Below, in pieces: positions 50,505-59,113 of a DNA stretch of 64,000 bases. Within the stretch, counting starts at the first letter, position 1; every line of letters starts with the position of its first letter. Source of the DNA: Neorhizobium alkalisoli (lineage in GTDB: Bacteria > Pseudomonadota > Alphaproteobacteria > Rhizobiales > Rhizobiaceae); NCBI RefSeq assembly GCF_007829835.1, contig NZ_VIWP01000006.1:186001-250000 (forward strand), in the 5' to 3' direction. Under the pieces are notes generated by a model that did not search any database, was not told where the DNA came from, and saw nothing but the letters and a program-made list of their open reading frames with translations. The position numbers were made by a program, and so were the translations under genes.

Positions 50505-51050
50505 TCAGTTGCCGCGGATGACGCAGACGCCGGCCTCGAAGGAGCAGGCGGTGGCCGAGGCAACGGCATTTCCGCCCATCGCCTGTTCGACGTCGATGAT
50601 CTTGGCTCTCGGCGCAATCGGATTGGCGCGGCGCTGCGGTGCAGGCCAGTAATCGTCGTCGCGGACGAAATAGGTACCGTTTCCGGGGATCGAATAGGCC
50701 TGCAGCGCGCCGACATAGGTGTCGCGCTGGCGGAAGAAAGACCGGCTGTTGCCGTTGAAGCCGGAAGGCTGTTCGGAACGGACGGTGCGCGTGACGCTGC
50801 CATTGCGGCCGTAATGGCCATCGCCCTGCCGGTCGAAACGGCGGTTTTCGACGAAACGGCTGCGATGGTGATTGCCACTCAATGTTGCACCGCGAAAATC
50901 GCTGCTGATGACGCGGTGAGGACCGTTCGAATGGCCGCCATTATGGCCGCGGCCACCATGGCGAAAGCCATCGCCGGCTTCCGCGGTGACGGTGAACGCG
51001 GCGAAAATAGCCGCAGCGACGAGGACAGATTTCATGCGATTCGCGATCAT
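50505..51050 (-). CDS. Exported hypothetical protein, Gly/His/Arg-rich
   Basis: I do not recognise a family. 181 residues. Signal peptide (KSVLVAAAIFAAFTVTAEA), then a Gly/His/Arg/Asn-rich stretch (RHGGRGHNGGHSNGPHRV), a middle with SGFNGNSRSFFRQRDTYVGA and a C-terminal ATACSFEAGVCVIRGN with two cysteines that may form a disulfide. ATG at 51050 follows ccggag. A perfect CtrA-type site lies 22 bases upstream. Probably a periplasmic or envelope protein; function unknown. Confidence 0.75.
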   Translation of the reverse strand: MIANRMKSVLVAAAIFAAFTVTAEAGDGFRHGGRGHNGGHSNGPHRVISSDFRGATLSGNHHRSRFVENRRFDRQGDGHYGRNGSVTRTVRSEQPSGFNGNSRSFFRQRDTYVGALQAYSIPGNGTYFVRDDDYWPAPQRRANPIAPRAKIIDVEQAMGGNAVASATACSFEAGVCVIRGN

Positions 51051-51071
51051 GGCGAACTCCGGCAAACGTGG

Positions 51072-51087
51072 TTAACCAGTGGTTAAC
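51072..51087. promoter_or_regulatory. CtrA-type binding site, readable on both strands
   Basis: ttaa-ccagtgg-ttaac matches TTAA-N7-TTAAC. Because it is nearly palindromic (gttaacc at both ends), the complementary strand also reads as a full site. It ends 22 bases before the start of the exported protein gene (minus strand). Confidence 0.6.
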
Positions 51088-51218
51088 ACGAAATGGTGCC
51101 GGTTGGGCGCCAGGGCGACGAATTCTTTGTAATTTATGGTTAACGTGCCTTGGGCTTCGCTCAAGGGTGGCATCAGGCCGGCCGGGTGCGAGAGCCTTCA
51201 GAAAGACACAATCGATTA

Positions 51219-51239
51219 AATTCCAAAACCCTTGGAATT
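51219..51239. promoter_or_regulatory. Operator-like dyad upstream of sdhC
   Basis: aattccaa-aaccc-ttggaatt: perfect 8-bp arms with a 5-base centre, about 120 bases before the sdhC start. No T-tract follows, so a protein-binding site is more likely than a terminator. The cognate regulator is unknown; it does not match the Irr, RirA or Fur consensus that I know. Confidence 0.45.
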
Positions 51240-51357
51240 GTTCTTGTCGTCGGGGAATTCGAAGATTAAACCACGCCAATGATGCAATGCACATTTTCTC
51301 GGCATCGTGCATTGCCGGGCACCCGCCCATTATACGTACGACCGCCGCGAGGTTCTG

Positions 51358-51750
51358 ATGGCGAATGTGACAAGTAACCGGCCTTTGTCGCCGCACCTGC
51401 AAATCTACAAACCAATCCCCACAATGGTCATGTCGATCGTCCACCGTATCACCGGTGGTGCTTTGTACTTCGGTACGATCCTCGTGGCATGGTGGCTTAT
51501 TGCCGCAGCCAGCGGCCCTGCCTATTACGACTGGGCCAACTGGGCGCTGGGCAGCATTATCGGCAAGCTCGTGCTCCTGGGCTATACCTGGGCACTGATC
51601 CACCACATGCTCGGCGGTTTCCGCCACTTCATGTGGGATCTCGGCCATGGTTTCGAGAAGCAGTTCTCCACCAAGCTTGCCATCGCCAATATCGTCGCAT
51701 CGCTCTGTCTGACCGTGCTGGTCTGGGTGATCGGCTTCATCATCCGCTGA
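51358..51750 (+). CDS. sdhC: Succinate dehydrogenase cytochrome b556 subunit
   Basis: Membrane anchor of complex II, binding haem b and ubiquinone. 130 residues, three transmembrane helices. RPLSPHLQIYKPIPTMVMSI with MSIVHRITGG (conserved Ser-His-Arg quinone/haem region) and HHMLGGFRHFMWDLGHGFEK with the haem His. ATG at 51358 with cgagg upstream. First gene of sdhCDAB. Confidence 0.96.
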   Translation: MANVTSNRPLSPHLQIYKPIPTMVMSIVHRITGGALYFGTILVAWWLIAAASGPAYYDWANWALGSIIGKLVLLGYTWALIHHMLGGFRHFMWDLGHGFEKQFSTKLAIANIVASLCLTVLVWVIGFIIR

Positions 51751-51762
51751 GGAACCGCTTCC

Positions 51763-52143
51763 ATGGATATGCGTACCCCGCTCGGTAAGGTCCGCGGACT
51801 GGGCTCCGCCAAGGACGGCACCGAACATTTCTGGCGCCAGCGCGTGACCGCCGTCGCCAACGTGCCGCTGATGATATTCTTCATCATCTTCATGCTGATC
51901 TATGCCGGCAAGCCGTTCGCGGAAGTGGTCGAGGCTCTGTCCAACCCCTTCGTCGCCGTCGTCATGGGCCTCGTCGTCATCTCCGGCATCATTCACATGA
52001 AGCTCGGCATGCAGGTCATCATCGAGGATTACGTCCACGGCGAAATCCCGAAGATCCTGCTCGTGATGCTCAACACATTCTTCTCGATTCTGATCGCCGG
52101 GCTCTGTCTGTTCGCCGTTCTGAAGATCGCATTCGTAGGATAA
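51763..52143 (+). CDS. sdhD: Succinate dehydrogenase membrane anchor subunit
   Basis: Second hydrophobic anchor of complex II, 126 residues, three helices. RTPLGKVRGLGSAKDGTEHF followed by WRQRVTAVANVPLMIFFIIF, and HMKLGMQVIIEDYVHGEIPK with the family His/Asp-Tyr region. ATG with gagg upstream; 12 bases from sdhC, 4 bases from sdhA. Confidence 0.96.
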   Translation: MDMRTPLGKVRGLGSAKDGTEHFWRQRVTAVANVPLMIFFIIFMLIYAGKPFAEVVEALSNPFVAVVMGLVVISGIIHMKLGMQVIIEDYVHGEIPKILLVMLNTFFSILIAGLCLFAVLKIAFVG

Positions 52144-52147
52144 TCCC

Positions 52148-54001
52148 ATGGCATCCGTCACTCCTATCGCCCAAGGGGCTTCCCAGAACGGCAAGGCCTA
52201 TACCTATGTCGACCATTCCTACGACGTGATCGTCGTCGGCGCCGGCGGCGCTGGCCTGCGCGCCACGCTCGGCATGGCCGAACAGGGTTTCAAGACCGCC
52301 TGCATCACCAAGGTTTTCCCGACTCGCTCGCATACGGTCGCGGCTCAGGGCGGCATCGCCGCCTCGCTGCAGAACATGACGCCGGACAGCTGGCAGTGGC
52401 ACCTCTATGACACCGTCAAGGGTTCCGACTGGCTCGGCGATGTCGACGCCATGCAGTACATGGTCATGGAAGCGCCGAAGGCCGTCTATGAGCTGGAACA
52501 CTACGGTGTGCCGTTCTCGCGTAACGAGGAAGGCAAAATCTACCAGCGTCCGTTCGGCGGCCACATGCAGAATTTTGGCGCCGGCCCGCCGGTACAGCGC
52601 ACCTGCGCCGCAGCCGACCGTACCGGTCACGCCATCCTGCACACGCTCTATGGCCAGTCGCTGAAGAACAACGCGGAATTCTTCATCGAATATTTCGCGC
52701 TCGACCTGATCATGTCGGATGACGGCCGCTGCACCGGCGTCGTTGCCTGGAACCTCGATGACGGCACGATCCATCGCTTTGCCGCCAAGATGGTGGTTCT
52801 GGCGACCGGCGGTTACGGTCGCGCCTATTTCTCGGCAACCTCGGCCCATACCTGCACTGGCGACGGTGGCGGCATGGTCGCACGTGCCGGCATGCCGCTT
52901 CAGGACATGGAATTCGTTCAGTTCCATCCGACCGGCATCTATGGTTCGGGCTGTCTGATCACCGAAGGCGCACGCGGCGAAGGCGGTTACCTCGTGAATT
53001 CCGAGGGCGAACGCTTCATGGAACGGTATGCCCCTTCGGCCAAGGACCTTGCCTCGCGTGACGTCGTCTCGCGCTGCATGACGCTGGAAATCCGCGAGGG
53101 TCGCGGCGTCGGCAAGAACAAGGACCACATCTTCCTGCATCTCGACCATCTCGATCCGGCCGTGCTGCACGAACGTCTTCCCGGCATTTCGGAATCGGCA
53201 AAGATCTTTGCCGGCGTCGATGTGACCCGCGAACCGATCCCGGTCCTGCCGACCGTTCACTACAACATGGGCGGCATCCCGACCAATTTCTGGGGCGAGG
53301 TGCTGAATGCCGACTCGAACAACCCGGAACGCATCCTGCCGGGCCTGATGGCCGTCGGCGAAGCCGGTTGCGCCTCGGTGCATGGGGCAAACCGCCTCGG
53401 CTCCAACTCGCTGATCGACCTTGTCGTGTTCGGCCGTGCTGCCGCGATCCGCGCCGGCCAGGTTATCGACCGCGAAAGCCCGATCCCGGCGCTCAACACG
53501 GCTGCCTGTGACAAGATCATGGACCGTTTCGACGGTCTGCGTTTCGCAAAGGGCGCGACGCCGACCGCCGTGCTGCGCGACAAGATGCAGCGCGCCATGC
53601 AGGACGATGCGGCGGTGTTCCGTACGCAGGAATCGCTCGAATCCGGCTGCAAGCGCCTGTCGGCCATCTGGAAGGAACTTCCGGACGTCAAGGTCACCGA
53701 CCATTCGATGATCTGGAATTCGGATCTCGTCGAGACGCTGGAACTGCATAACCTGATGGCCAATGCGATCACCACCGTCTACGGCGCGGAAGCCCGCAAG
53801 GAAAGCCGTGGGTCACATGCCCGCGAAGACTATACGGACGGCCCCTTTGCCGGCCGCGACGACGTCAACTGGCGCAAGCACACGCTTGCCTGGGTGAACG
53901 AGGCCGGCGACGTCAAGCTCGACTACCGCCCGGTGCATACCGACCTGATTGCCGAAGGCATCGATCCTTACAAGATCGAGCCGAAGGCGCGTGTGTACTG
54001 A
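52148..54001 (+). CDS. sdhA: Succinate dehydrogenase flavoprotein subunit
   Basis: Catalytic subunit oxidising succinate to fumarate. 617 residues. FAD motif VIVVGAGGAGLRATLGMAEQ, covalent-FAD site TRSHTVAAQGGIAASL, HPTGIYGSGCLITEGARGEG active-site region and MGGIPTNFWGEV. Follows sdhD by 4 bases. Confidence 0.98.
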   Translation: MASVTPIAQGASQNGKAYTYVDHSYDVIVVGAGGAGLRATLGMAEQGFKTACITKVFPTRSHTVAAQGGIAASLQNMTPDSWQWHLYDTVKGSDWLGDVDAMQYMVMEAPKAVYELEHYGVPFSRNEEGKIYQRPFGGHMQNFGAGPPVQRTCAAADRTGHAILHTLYGQSLKNNAEFFIEYFALDLIMSDDGRCTGVVAWNLDDGTIHRFAAKMVVLATGGYGRAYFSATSAHTCTGDGGGMVARAGMPLQDMEFVQFHPTGIYGSGCLITEGARGEGGYLVNSEGERFMERYAPSAKDLASRDVVSRCMTLEIREGRGVGKNKDHIFLHLDHLDPAVLHERLPGISESAKIFAGVDVTREPIPVLPTVHYNMGGIPTNFWGEVLNADSNNPERILPGLMAVGEAGCASVHGANRLGSNSLIDLVVFGRAAAIRAGQVIDRESPIPALNTAACDKIMDRFDGLRFAKGATPTAVLRDKMQRAMQDDAAVFRTQESLESGCKRLSAIWKELPDVKVTDHSMIWNSDLVETLELHNLMANAITTVYGAEARKESRGSHAREDYTDGPFAGRDDVNWRKHTLAWVNEAGDVKLDYRPVHTDLIAEGIDPYKIEPKARVY

Positions 54002-54018
54002 TCTGAGGGAACTGGACC

Positions 54019-54798
54019 ATGGTTGAACTCGCTCTCCCCAAGAACTCTCAGATGACCGAAGGCAAGGTCTGGCCAAAGCCGGCCGGCGCCAAGAACGTCC
54101 GGGAATTCCGCATCTATCGCTGGAGCCCGGATGACGGCAAGAATCCGAGCATTGATACGTTCTATATCGATGTCGACGATTGCGGCCCGATGGTGCTCGA
54201 CGGTCTGCTCTACATCAAGAACAAGATCGATCCGACGCTGACGCTGCGCCGCTCCTGCCGTGAAGGCATTTGCGGCTCCTGCGCCATGAACATCGACGGC
54301 ACCAACACGCTCGCCTGCACCAAGGGCATGGACGAGGTGAAGGGCACCGTTAAGGTCTATCCGTTGCCGCATATGCCGGTGGTGAAGGACCTCGTTCCGG
54401 ACCTGACCAACTTCTACGCCCAGCACCGCTCGATCGAGCCTTGGCTGAAGACGGTTTCGCCGACCCCGGCGAAGGAGTGGAAGCAGAGCCATGAGGATCG
54501 CCTCAAGCTCGACGGCCTCTATGAGTGCATTCTCTGCGCCTGCTGCTCGACTTCCTGTCCGAGCTACTGGTGGAACGGCGACCGTTATCTCGGTCCGGCG
54601 GTCCTCCTGCAGGCCTATCGCTGGCTGATCGACAGCCGCGACGAAGCCAAGGGCGAACGCCTCGACAATCTCGAGGATCCCTTCCGGCTTTATCGCTGCC
54701 ACACGATCATGAACTGCGCCCAGACCTGCCCGAAGGGTCTGAACCCGGCCAAGGCAATCGCCGAAATCAAGAAGATGATGGTCGAGCGCCGCGTCTAA
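54019..54798 (+). CDS. sdhB: Succinate dehydrogenase iron-sulfur subunit
   Basis: Electron-transfer subunit with 2Fe-2S, 4Fe-4S and 3Fe-4S clusters. 259 residues. Ligands in RRSCREGICGSCAMN, CILCACCSTSCPSYWWN and CHTIMNCAQTCPKGLNPAKA. Preceded by tgagggaa. Last gene of sdhCDAB; a 10-bp hairpin without a T-tract follows at 54817-54843. Confidence 0.98.
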   Translation: MVELALPKNSQMTEGKVWPKPAGAKNVREFRIYRWSPDDGKNPSIDTFYIDVDDCGPMVLDGLLYIKNKIDPTLTLRRSCREGICGSCAMNIDGTNTLACTKGMDEVKGTVKVYPLPHMPVVKDLVPDLTNFYAQHRSIEPWLKTVSPTPAKEWKQSHEDRLKLDGLYECILCACCSTSCPSYWWNGDRYLGPAVLLQAYRWLIDSRDEAKGERLDNLEDPFRLYRCHTIMNCAQTCPKGLNPAKAIAEIKKMMVERRV

Positions 54799-54816
54799 GC
54801 GGATCGGCTTTCTTAT

Positions 54817-54843
54817 CGGATCCCCGGAGCTTTCGGGGATCCG
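54817..54843 (+). other. Hairpin after sdhB, no T-tract
   Basis: cggatccccg-gagcttt-cggggatccg, 10 perfect pairs, 18 bases after the sdhB stop, followed by ctctatg. The lack of a T-tract suggests a 3'-end stabilising structure or a Rho-assisted end rather than an intrinsic terminator. Confidence 0.6.
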
Positions 54844-55004
54844 CTCTATGCCGGATCTGCCCTATTTCCGGCAAAAGCGGGCTTGGCGGGTTTCAAAGGG
54901 ACGCCATATTCTGCCGCTATCACTTGATTAACCAAGTCGCTTTACGGTAATTCCGTCTCAATTCGTGAACAGTCTTGGTGGATCGGACTGAAAGCAGGAG
55001 CTAG

Positions 55005-55544
55005 ATGATGCAGTTCAGATATGTAGCGACGGGTCTTGTACTCGCAGTGGCGCTCGCCGGCTGCCAGCGGACGTCCTACAATAACTCCTATGCCGATCTG
55101 CCTGCACAGCCCGCACCGCTCCAGGCCCAGCCGGTTGGCGGCGTGGAAGGTGGACAGCTGCCGCCGCCCGGTGGCGCCGATCCTTCGCAGTTCCCGACTG
55201 CCCCTGCCGGCAATCAGCAGATGGCCGCGGTCGATCCGAATGCTGCAGCTCCGGCCAGCGCGCTCGATATCAAGAAGGAACAGATGGTCGGCAACTGGCG
55301 TGTTTCCAATGCCGGTGCCTCCTGCGACATGTTCCTGACGCTCACCAATCTCGGCTCCGGCTCGCGCGGTGGTACCCGCGGCTGCGCCGGCGAACTGACG
55401 ACCATGGGTTCGTGGGAAGTCAACGGCAAGATGGTTCAGTTCAAGAACCGCGCCGGCGACGTGATCGGCCGTGTCTACAAGAGCGCCGACAATCGTTTCG
55501 ACGGCACGACCAATTCCGGCCAGCCGGTCAGCCTCAGCCGCTAA
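55005..55544 (+). CDS. Omp19-like AprI/Inh family protease-inhibitor lipoprotein
   Basis: Outer-membrane lipoprotein with a C-terminal AprI/Inh inhibitor barrel, 179 residues. Lipobox LALAGC (VLAVALAGC), a Pro/Gln/Ala-rich tether (~residues 25-85), then VGNWRVSNAGASCDMFL, TRGCAGELTTMGSWEVNGK and C-terminal RFDGTTNSGQPVSLSR, strongly like Brucella Omp19, which inhibits host and bacterial proteases. The two cysteines in the barrel (ASC and GC) are in place for the family disulfide. ATG at 55005 with aggag upstream. Separate unit between sdhB and zapE. Confidence 0.88.
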   Translation: MMQFRYVATGLVLAVALAGCQRTSYNNSYADLPAQPAPLQAQPVGGVEGGQLPPPGGADPSQFPTAPAGNQQMAAVDPNAAAPASALDIKKEQMVGNWRVSNAGASCDMFLTLTNLGSGSRGGTRGCAGELTTMGSWEVNGKMVQFKNRAGDVIGRVYKSADNRFDGTTNSGQPVSLSR

Positions 55545-55568
55545 TCCCATTCCTTTGAGGGTATCCTT

Positions 55569-56732
55569 GTGGAGCCCATTCCCGAATATACATCGAGTGT
55601 CAGTGAAGAGCTGAAGGCGCTTGCCGCCTCCGGGACGCTGACGCCCGATGCCGAGCAGATGCGCGTTGCCGCCAAGCTTGATCATGTCCTGACATGCCTG
55701 CGCGAAACGAAGCCGGCCAAGAAGACCAGCGCTCTCGGCTGGCTTTTCGCCAAGGGCGGCGGCAAGCCGCGCGAGATCCGCGGGCTTTACGTGCATGGCA
55801 GCGTCGGTCGCGGCAAGACCATGCTGATGGACATGTTCTTCAAGAAAGCGCCCTCGCAGAAAAAGCGACGGGCGCATTTTCATGAGTTCATGGCCGATGT
55901 GCACAACCGCATCCACGAACAGCGGCAGAAGCTGAAGCGCGGCGAGACGCGCGAGACCGATCCCGTGCCGCCGGTGGCAAAAGCCCTGTTTGCGGAAGCC
56001 GAGCTGCTGTGCTTCGACGAGTTTTCCGTCACCGACATTACCGATGCGATGATTTTGGCGCGGCTGTTCACCGAGCTGTTTTCGCTCGGCTGCATTCTGG
56101 TCGCGACGTCGAACGTGGCGCCAGACGATCTTTACCGCGACGGGCTCAATCGCGGTCTGTTCACGCCGTTCATCGCGCTTTTGAACAAGCATGTCGATGT
56201 CGTGACGCTGGATTCGCCGACCGATTACCGCATGCAGAAACTGGCAAGCCTGCCGGTCTACCTGACGCCGCTCGATGCGCGCGCCGATGCTGCGATGGAA
56301 AGTGCCTGGCACCATGTGACGGAAGGCGAGAAGGCGCAGCCGCTCGATATTCCGATGAAAGGCCGCGCCATCCATGTGCCGGCTGCGGCGGGACGGACGG
56401 CGCGTTTCTCTTTCAGCGATCTCTGCGAAAAGCCACTCGGCGCGTCCGACTATCTGGCGATCGCGGATCGGTTCGATGCCGTCTTCGTTGATCACGTGCC
56501 GCGGCTTGGGCCCGAAAAGCGCAACGAGACGAAGCGCTTCATCAATCTGGTCGATGCGCTCTACGACCATGCAGTGCGCCTCTACATCTCGGCCGCGACG
56601 CCGCCCGAGGATCTCCTGACCGAAAAGAAGGGGACAGAAGGTTTCGAGTTCGACCGCACCGTTTCGCGTCTTTTCGAGATGCGCAGCCCGGACTATCTCG
56701 AGCTGCACCAGACCAAGCGCGCCTCCAATTAA
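55569..56732 (+). CDS. zapE: Cell division protein ZapE (AFG1-like ATPase)
   Basis: AAA+-like P-loop ATPase that acts at the divisome in bacteria and is homologous to mitochondrial AFG1. 387 residues. Walker A GSVGRGKTMLMDMFF, RRAHFHEFMADVHNRIHEQR, Walker B LLCFDEFSVTDITDAMIL, ATSNVAPDDLYRDGLNR and NKHVDVVTLDSPTDYR. GTG start at 55569 with gaggg upstream, 24 bases after the inhibitor gene. Conserved position before mdh in rhizobia. Confidence 0.95.
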   Translation: MEPIPEYTSSVSEELKALAASGTLTPDAEQMRVAAKLDHVLTCLRETKPAKKTSALGWLFAKGGGKPREIRGLYVHGSVGRGKTMLMDMFFKKAPSQKKRRAHFHEFMADVHNRIHEQRQKLKRGETRETDPVPPVAKALFAEAELLCFDEFSVTDITDAMILARLFTELFSLGCILVATSNVAPDDLYRDGLNRGLFTPFIALLNKHVDVVTLDSPTDYRMQKLASLPVYLTPLDARADAAMESAWHHVTEGEKAQPLDIPMKGRAIHVPAAAGRTARFSFSDLCEKPLGASDYLAIADRFDAVFVDHVPRLGPEKRNETKRFINLVDALYDHAVRLYISAATPPEDLLTEKKGTEGFEFDRTVSRLFEMRSPDYLELHQTKRASN

Positions 56733-56747
56733 CATTTTGATGACACA

Positions 56748-56771
56748 TTTTCTTACGTTTACGTAAGAAAA
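56748..56771. promoter_or_regulatory. Perfect AT-rich dyad between zapE and mdh
   Basis: ttttcttacgt-tt-acgtaagaaaa: 11-bp perfect arms with a 2-base centre, 15 bases after the zapE stop. It may be a weak terminator for zapE or an operator for the mdh-suc operon; the AT-rich arms and tiny loop favour a protein-binding dyad. Confidence 0.5.
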
Positions 56772-56814
56772 TAAATATCTAACCGATTGAAAAATATCGT
56801 CACAAAATAATCGG

Positions 56815-56842
56815 TTGCCATTTTTTTCGGATGGGTCTATCG
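56815..56842 (+). promoter_or_regulatory. Candidate promoter of mdh-sucCDAB
   Basis: ttgcca (56815-56820) and ctatcg (56837-56842) separated by 16 bases, close to the rhizobial CTTGAC/CTATAT pattern. It lies 65 bases upstream of the mdh start. Sequence match only. Confidence 0.35.
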
Positions 56843-56906
56843 GTGCGGTCGCACGGCGAGCCTGCGATGACTTGCCGCAGGTAAGATCTCAAAAGGAAGC
56901 TTTTCA

Positions 56907-57869
56907 ATGGCGCGCAAGAAGATCGCACTTATTGGTTCTGGCATGATCGGTGGCACGCTGGCGCATCTCGCCAGCCTGAAGGAACTGGGCGACGTCGTCC
57001 TGTTCGACATCGCCGATGGCATTCCGCAGGGCAAGGGCCTCGATATCGCCCAGTCCGGCCCGGTCGAAGGCTTCAATGCCAAGCTCTCCGGTGCAAGCGA
57101 TTACGCTGCGATCGAAGGCGCCGATGTCTGCATCGTCACCGCTGGTGTCGCCCGCAAGCCGGGCATGAGCCGCGACGACCTTCTCGGCATCAACCTCAAG
57201 GTCATGGAACAGGTCGGCGCCGGCATCAAGAAGTATGCCCCGAACGCTTTCGTGATCTGCATCACCAACCCGCTCGACGCGATGGTCTGGGCTCTGCAGA
57301 AGTTCTCCGGCCTGCCGAAGAACATGGTCGTCGGCATGGCCGGCGTGCTTGACTCGGCTCGCTTCCGTCTCTTCCTCTCGGAAGAATTCAACGTTTCCGT
57401 CCAGGACGTCACCGCCTTCGTTCTCGGCGGCCATGGCGACACGATGGTGCCGCTCGCCCGTTACTCGACTGTCGGCGGCGTTCCGCTCACCGACCTCGTC
57501 AAGATGGGCTGGGTCACCAAGGAACGCCTCGAAGAAATCATCCAGCGCACCCGTGACGGCGGCGCCGAGATCGTCGGTCTCCTGAAGACCGGTTCGGCCT
57601 ATTACGCTCCGGCTGCCTCGGCAATCGAAATGGCTGAATCCTACCTCAAGGACAAGAAGCGCGTCCTGCCGGCCGCTGCCCATCTCTCGGGTCAGTACGG
57701 CGTCAAGGACATGTATGTCGGCGTTCCGACGATCATCGGTGCCGGTGGCGTCGAGCGCATCATCGAAGTCGAATTCAACAAGGACGAAGAAGCAGCCTTC
57801 CAGAAGTCCGTCGGCGCTGTTGCCGGTCTCTGCGAAGCCTGCGTCAACATCGCGCCTGCTCTCAAGTAA
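56907..57869 (+). CDS. mdh: Malate dehydrogenase
   Basis: NAD-dependent oxidation of malate to oxaloacetate. 320 residues, LDH-like type. Nucleotide motif IALIGSGMIGGTLAHLA, VTAGVARKPGMSRDDLL, ITNPLDAMVWALQKFSGLP, LDSARFRLFLSEEF and catalytic His in GGHGDTMVPLARYS. ATG after aaaaggaagc. First gene of mdh-sucC-sucD-sucA-sucB. Confidence 0.98.
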   Translation: MARKKIALIGSGMIGGTLAHLASLKELGDVVLFDIADGIPQGKGLDIAQSGPVEGFNAKLSGASDYAAIEGADVCIVTAGVARKPGMSRDDLLGINLKVMEQVGAGIKKYAPNAFVICITNPLDAMVWALQKFSGLPKNMVVGMAGVLDSARFRLFLSEEFNVSVQDVTAFVLGGHGDTMVPLARYSTVGGVPLTDLVKMGWVTKERLEEIIQRTRDGGAEIVGLLKTGSAYYAPAASAIEMAESYLKDKKRVLPAAAHLSGQYGVKDMYVGVPTIIGAGGVERIIEVEFNKDEEAAFQKSVGAVAGLCEACVNIAPALK

Positions 57870-57903
57870 TTTGTCTCTGAAATAATCAGAACAGGGTAAT
57901 CCC

Positions 57904-59097
57904 ATGAACATTCACGAATATCAGGCCAAGGCTCTTCTGAAGGGCTATGGTGCGCCGGTCGCCGAAGGTGTGGCCATCTTGAAGGTAGAAGAAGCCGAAG
58001 CGGCCGCAAAGTCGCTGCCGGGCCCGCTCTACGTCGTCAAGAGCCAGATCCATGCTGGCGGTCGCGGCAAGGGCAAGTTCAAGGAACTCGGCCCGGACGC
58101 AAAGGGCGGCGTTCGCCTGGCGAAGTCGATCGAAGAGGTCGTCGCTCACGCCAAGGAAATGCTCGGCAATACGCTGGTAACCGCCCAGACGGGCGATGCC
58201 GGCAAGCAGGTCAACCGTCTCTACATCGAAGACGGCGCCGACATCGAGCGCGAACTGTATTGCTCGATCCTGGTCGACCGTTCGGTTGGTCAGGTTGCCT
58301 TCGTCGTTTCGACCGAAGGCGGCATGGACATCGAAGCCGTTGCCCACGACACGCCTGAGAAGATCCACACGATCGCCATCGACCCGATTGCCGGCGTCAC
58401 GGCTGACGACGTTGCCAAGATCTCCAAGGCTCTCGAACTGTCGGGTGCTGCTGCCGAAGACGCAAAGTCGCTCTTCCCGGCGCTCTACAAGGCCTTCGGC
58501 GAAAAGGACATGGCTCTCCTCGAAGTCAATCCGCTGATCGTCATGAAGAATGGCCATCTGCGCGTTCTCGACGCCAAGATGTCCTTCGACGGCAACGCCC
58601 TGTTCCGCCATGACGACGTCAAGGCGCTGCGCGACGAGACCGAAGAAGACGCCAAGGAAATCGAAGCCTCCAAGTGGGACCTCGCCTACGTTGCCCTCGA
58701 CGGCAATATCGGCTGCATGGTCAATGGTGCCGGTCTCGCCATGGCGACGATGGACATCATCAAGCTGTACGGCAAGGAGCCGGCAAACTTCTGCGACGTC
58801 GGCGGTGGCGCCGGCAAGGAGAAGGTCGCTGCTGCCTTCAAGATCATCACCGCTGACCCGAAGGTCGAGGGCATCCTCGTCAACATCTTCGGTGGCATCA
58901 TGAAGTGCGACGTCATCGCGGAAGGCGTTATCGCCGCCGTCAAGGAAGTCGGCCTCAAGGTTCCGCTCGTCGTTCGCCTCGAAGGCACGAATGTCGATCT
59001 CGGCAAGAAGATCCTCAACGAATCTGGTCTCGCGATCACGGCAGCTGACGATCTCGACGACGCCGCCAAGAAGATCGTTGCGGCGATCAACGCCTAA
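57904..59097 (+). CDS. sucC: Succinyl-CoA synthetase beta subunit
   Basis: ATP-grasp subunit of succinyl-CoA ligase (ADP- or GDP-forming), 397 residues. MNIHEYQAKALLKGYGAPVA, QIHAGGRGKGKFKE, LLEVNPLIV metal/nucleotide region and NIFGGIMKCDVIAEGVI. Start 34 bases after mdh; 16 bases before sucD. Confidence 0.98.
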   Translation: MNIHEYQAKALLKGYGAPVAEGVAILKVEEAEAAAKSLPGPLYVVKSQIHAGGRGKGKFKELGPDAKGGVRLAKSIEEVVAHAKEMLGNTLVTAQTGDAGKQVNRLYIEDGADIERELYCSILVDRSVGQVAFVVSTEGGMDIEAVAHDTPEKIHTIAIDPIAGVTADDVAKISKALELSGAAAEDAKSLFPALYKAFGEKDMALLEVNPLIVMKNGHLRVLDAKMSFDGNALFRHDDVKALRDETEEDAKEIEASKWDLAYVALDGNIGCMVNGAGLAMATMDIIKLYGKEPANFCDVGGGAGKEKVAAAFKIITADPKVEGILVNIFGGIMKCDVIAEGVIAAVKEVGLKVPLVVRLEGTNVDLGKKILNESGLAITAADDLDDAAKKIVAAINA

Positions 59098-59113
59098 TTT
59101 GAGGACCTGAGAC

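Larger units (their letters stand above)
51051..51357. other. Divergent control region between exported protein and sdhC
   Basis: No gene. It carries a TTAA-N7-TTAAC dyad at 51072-51087 next to the minus-strand gene, a single ttaac half-site at 51140-51144, and a perfect dyad aattccaa-aaccc-ttggaatt at 51219-51239 on the sdhC side. Promoters for both genes should lie here. Confidence 0.5.
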
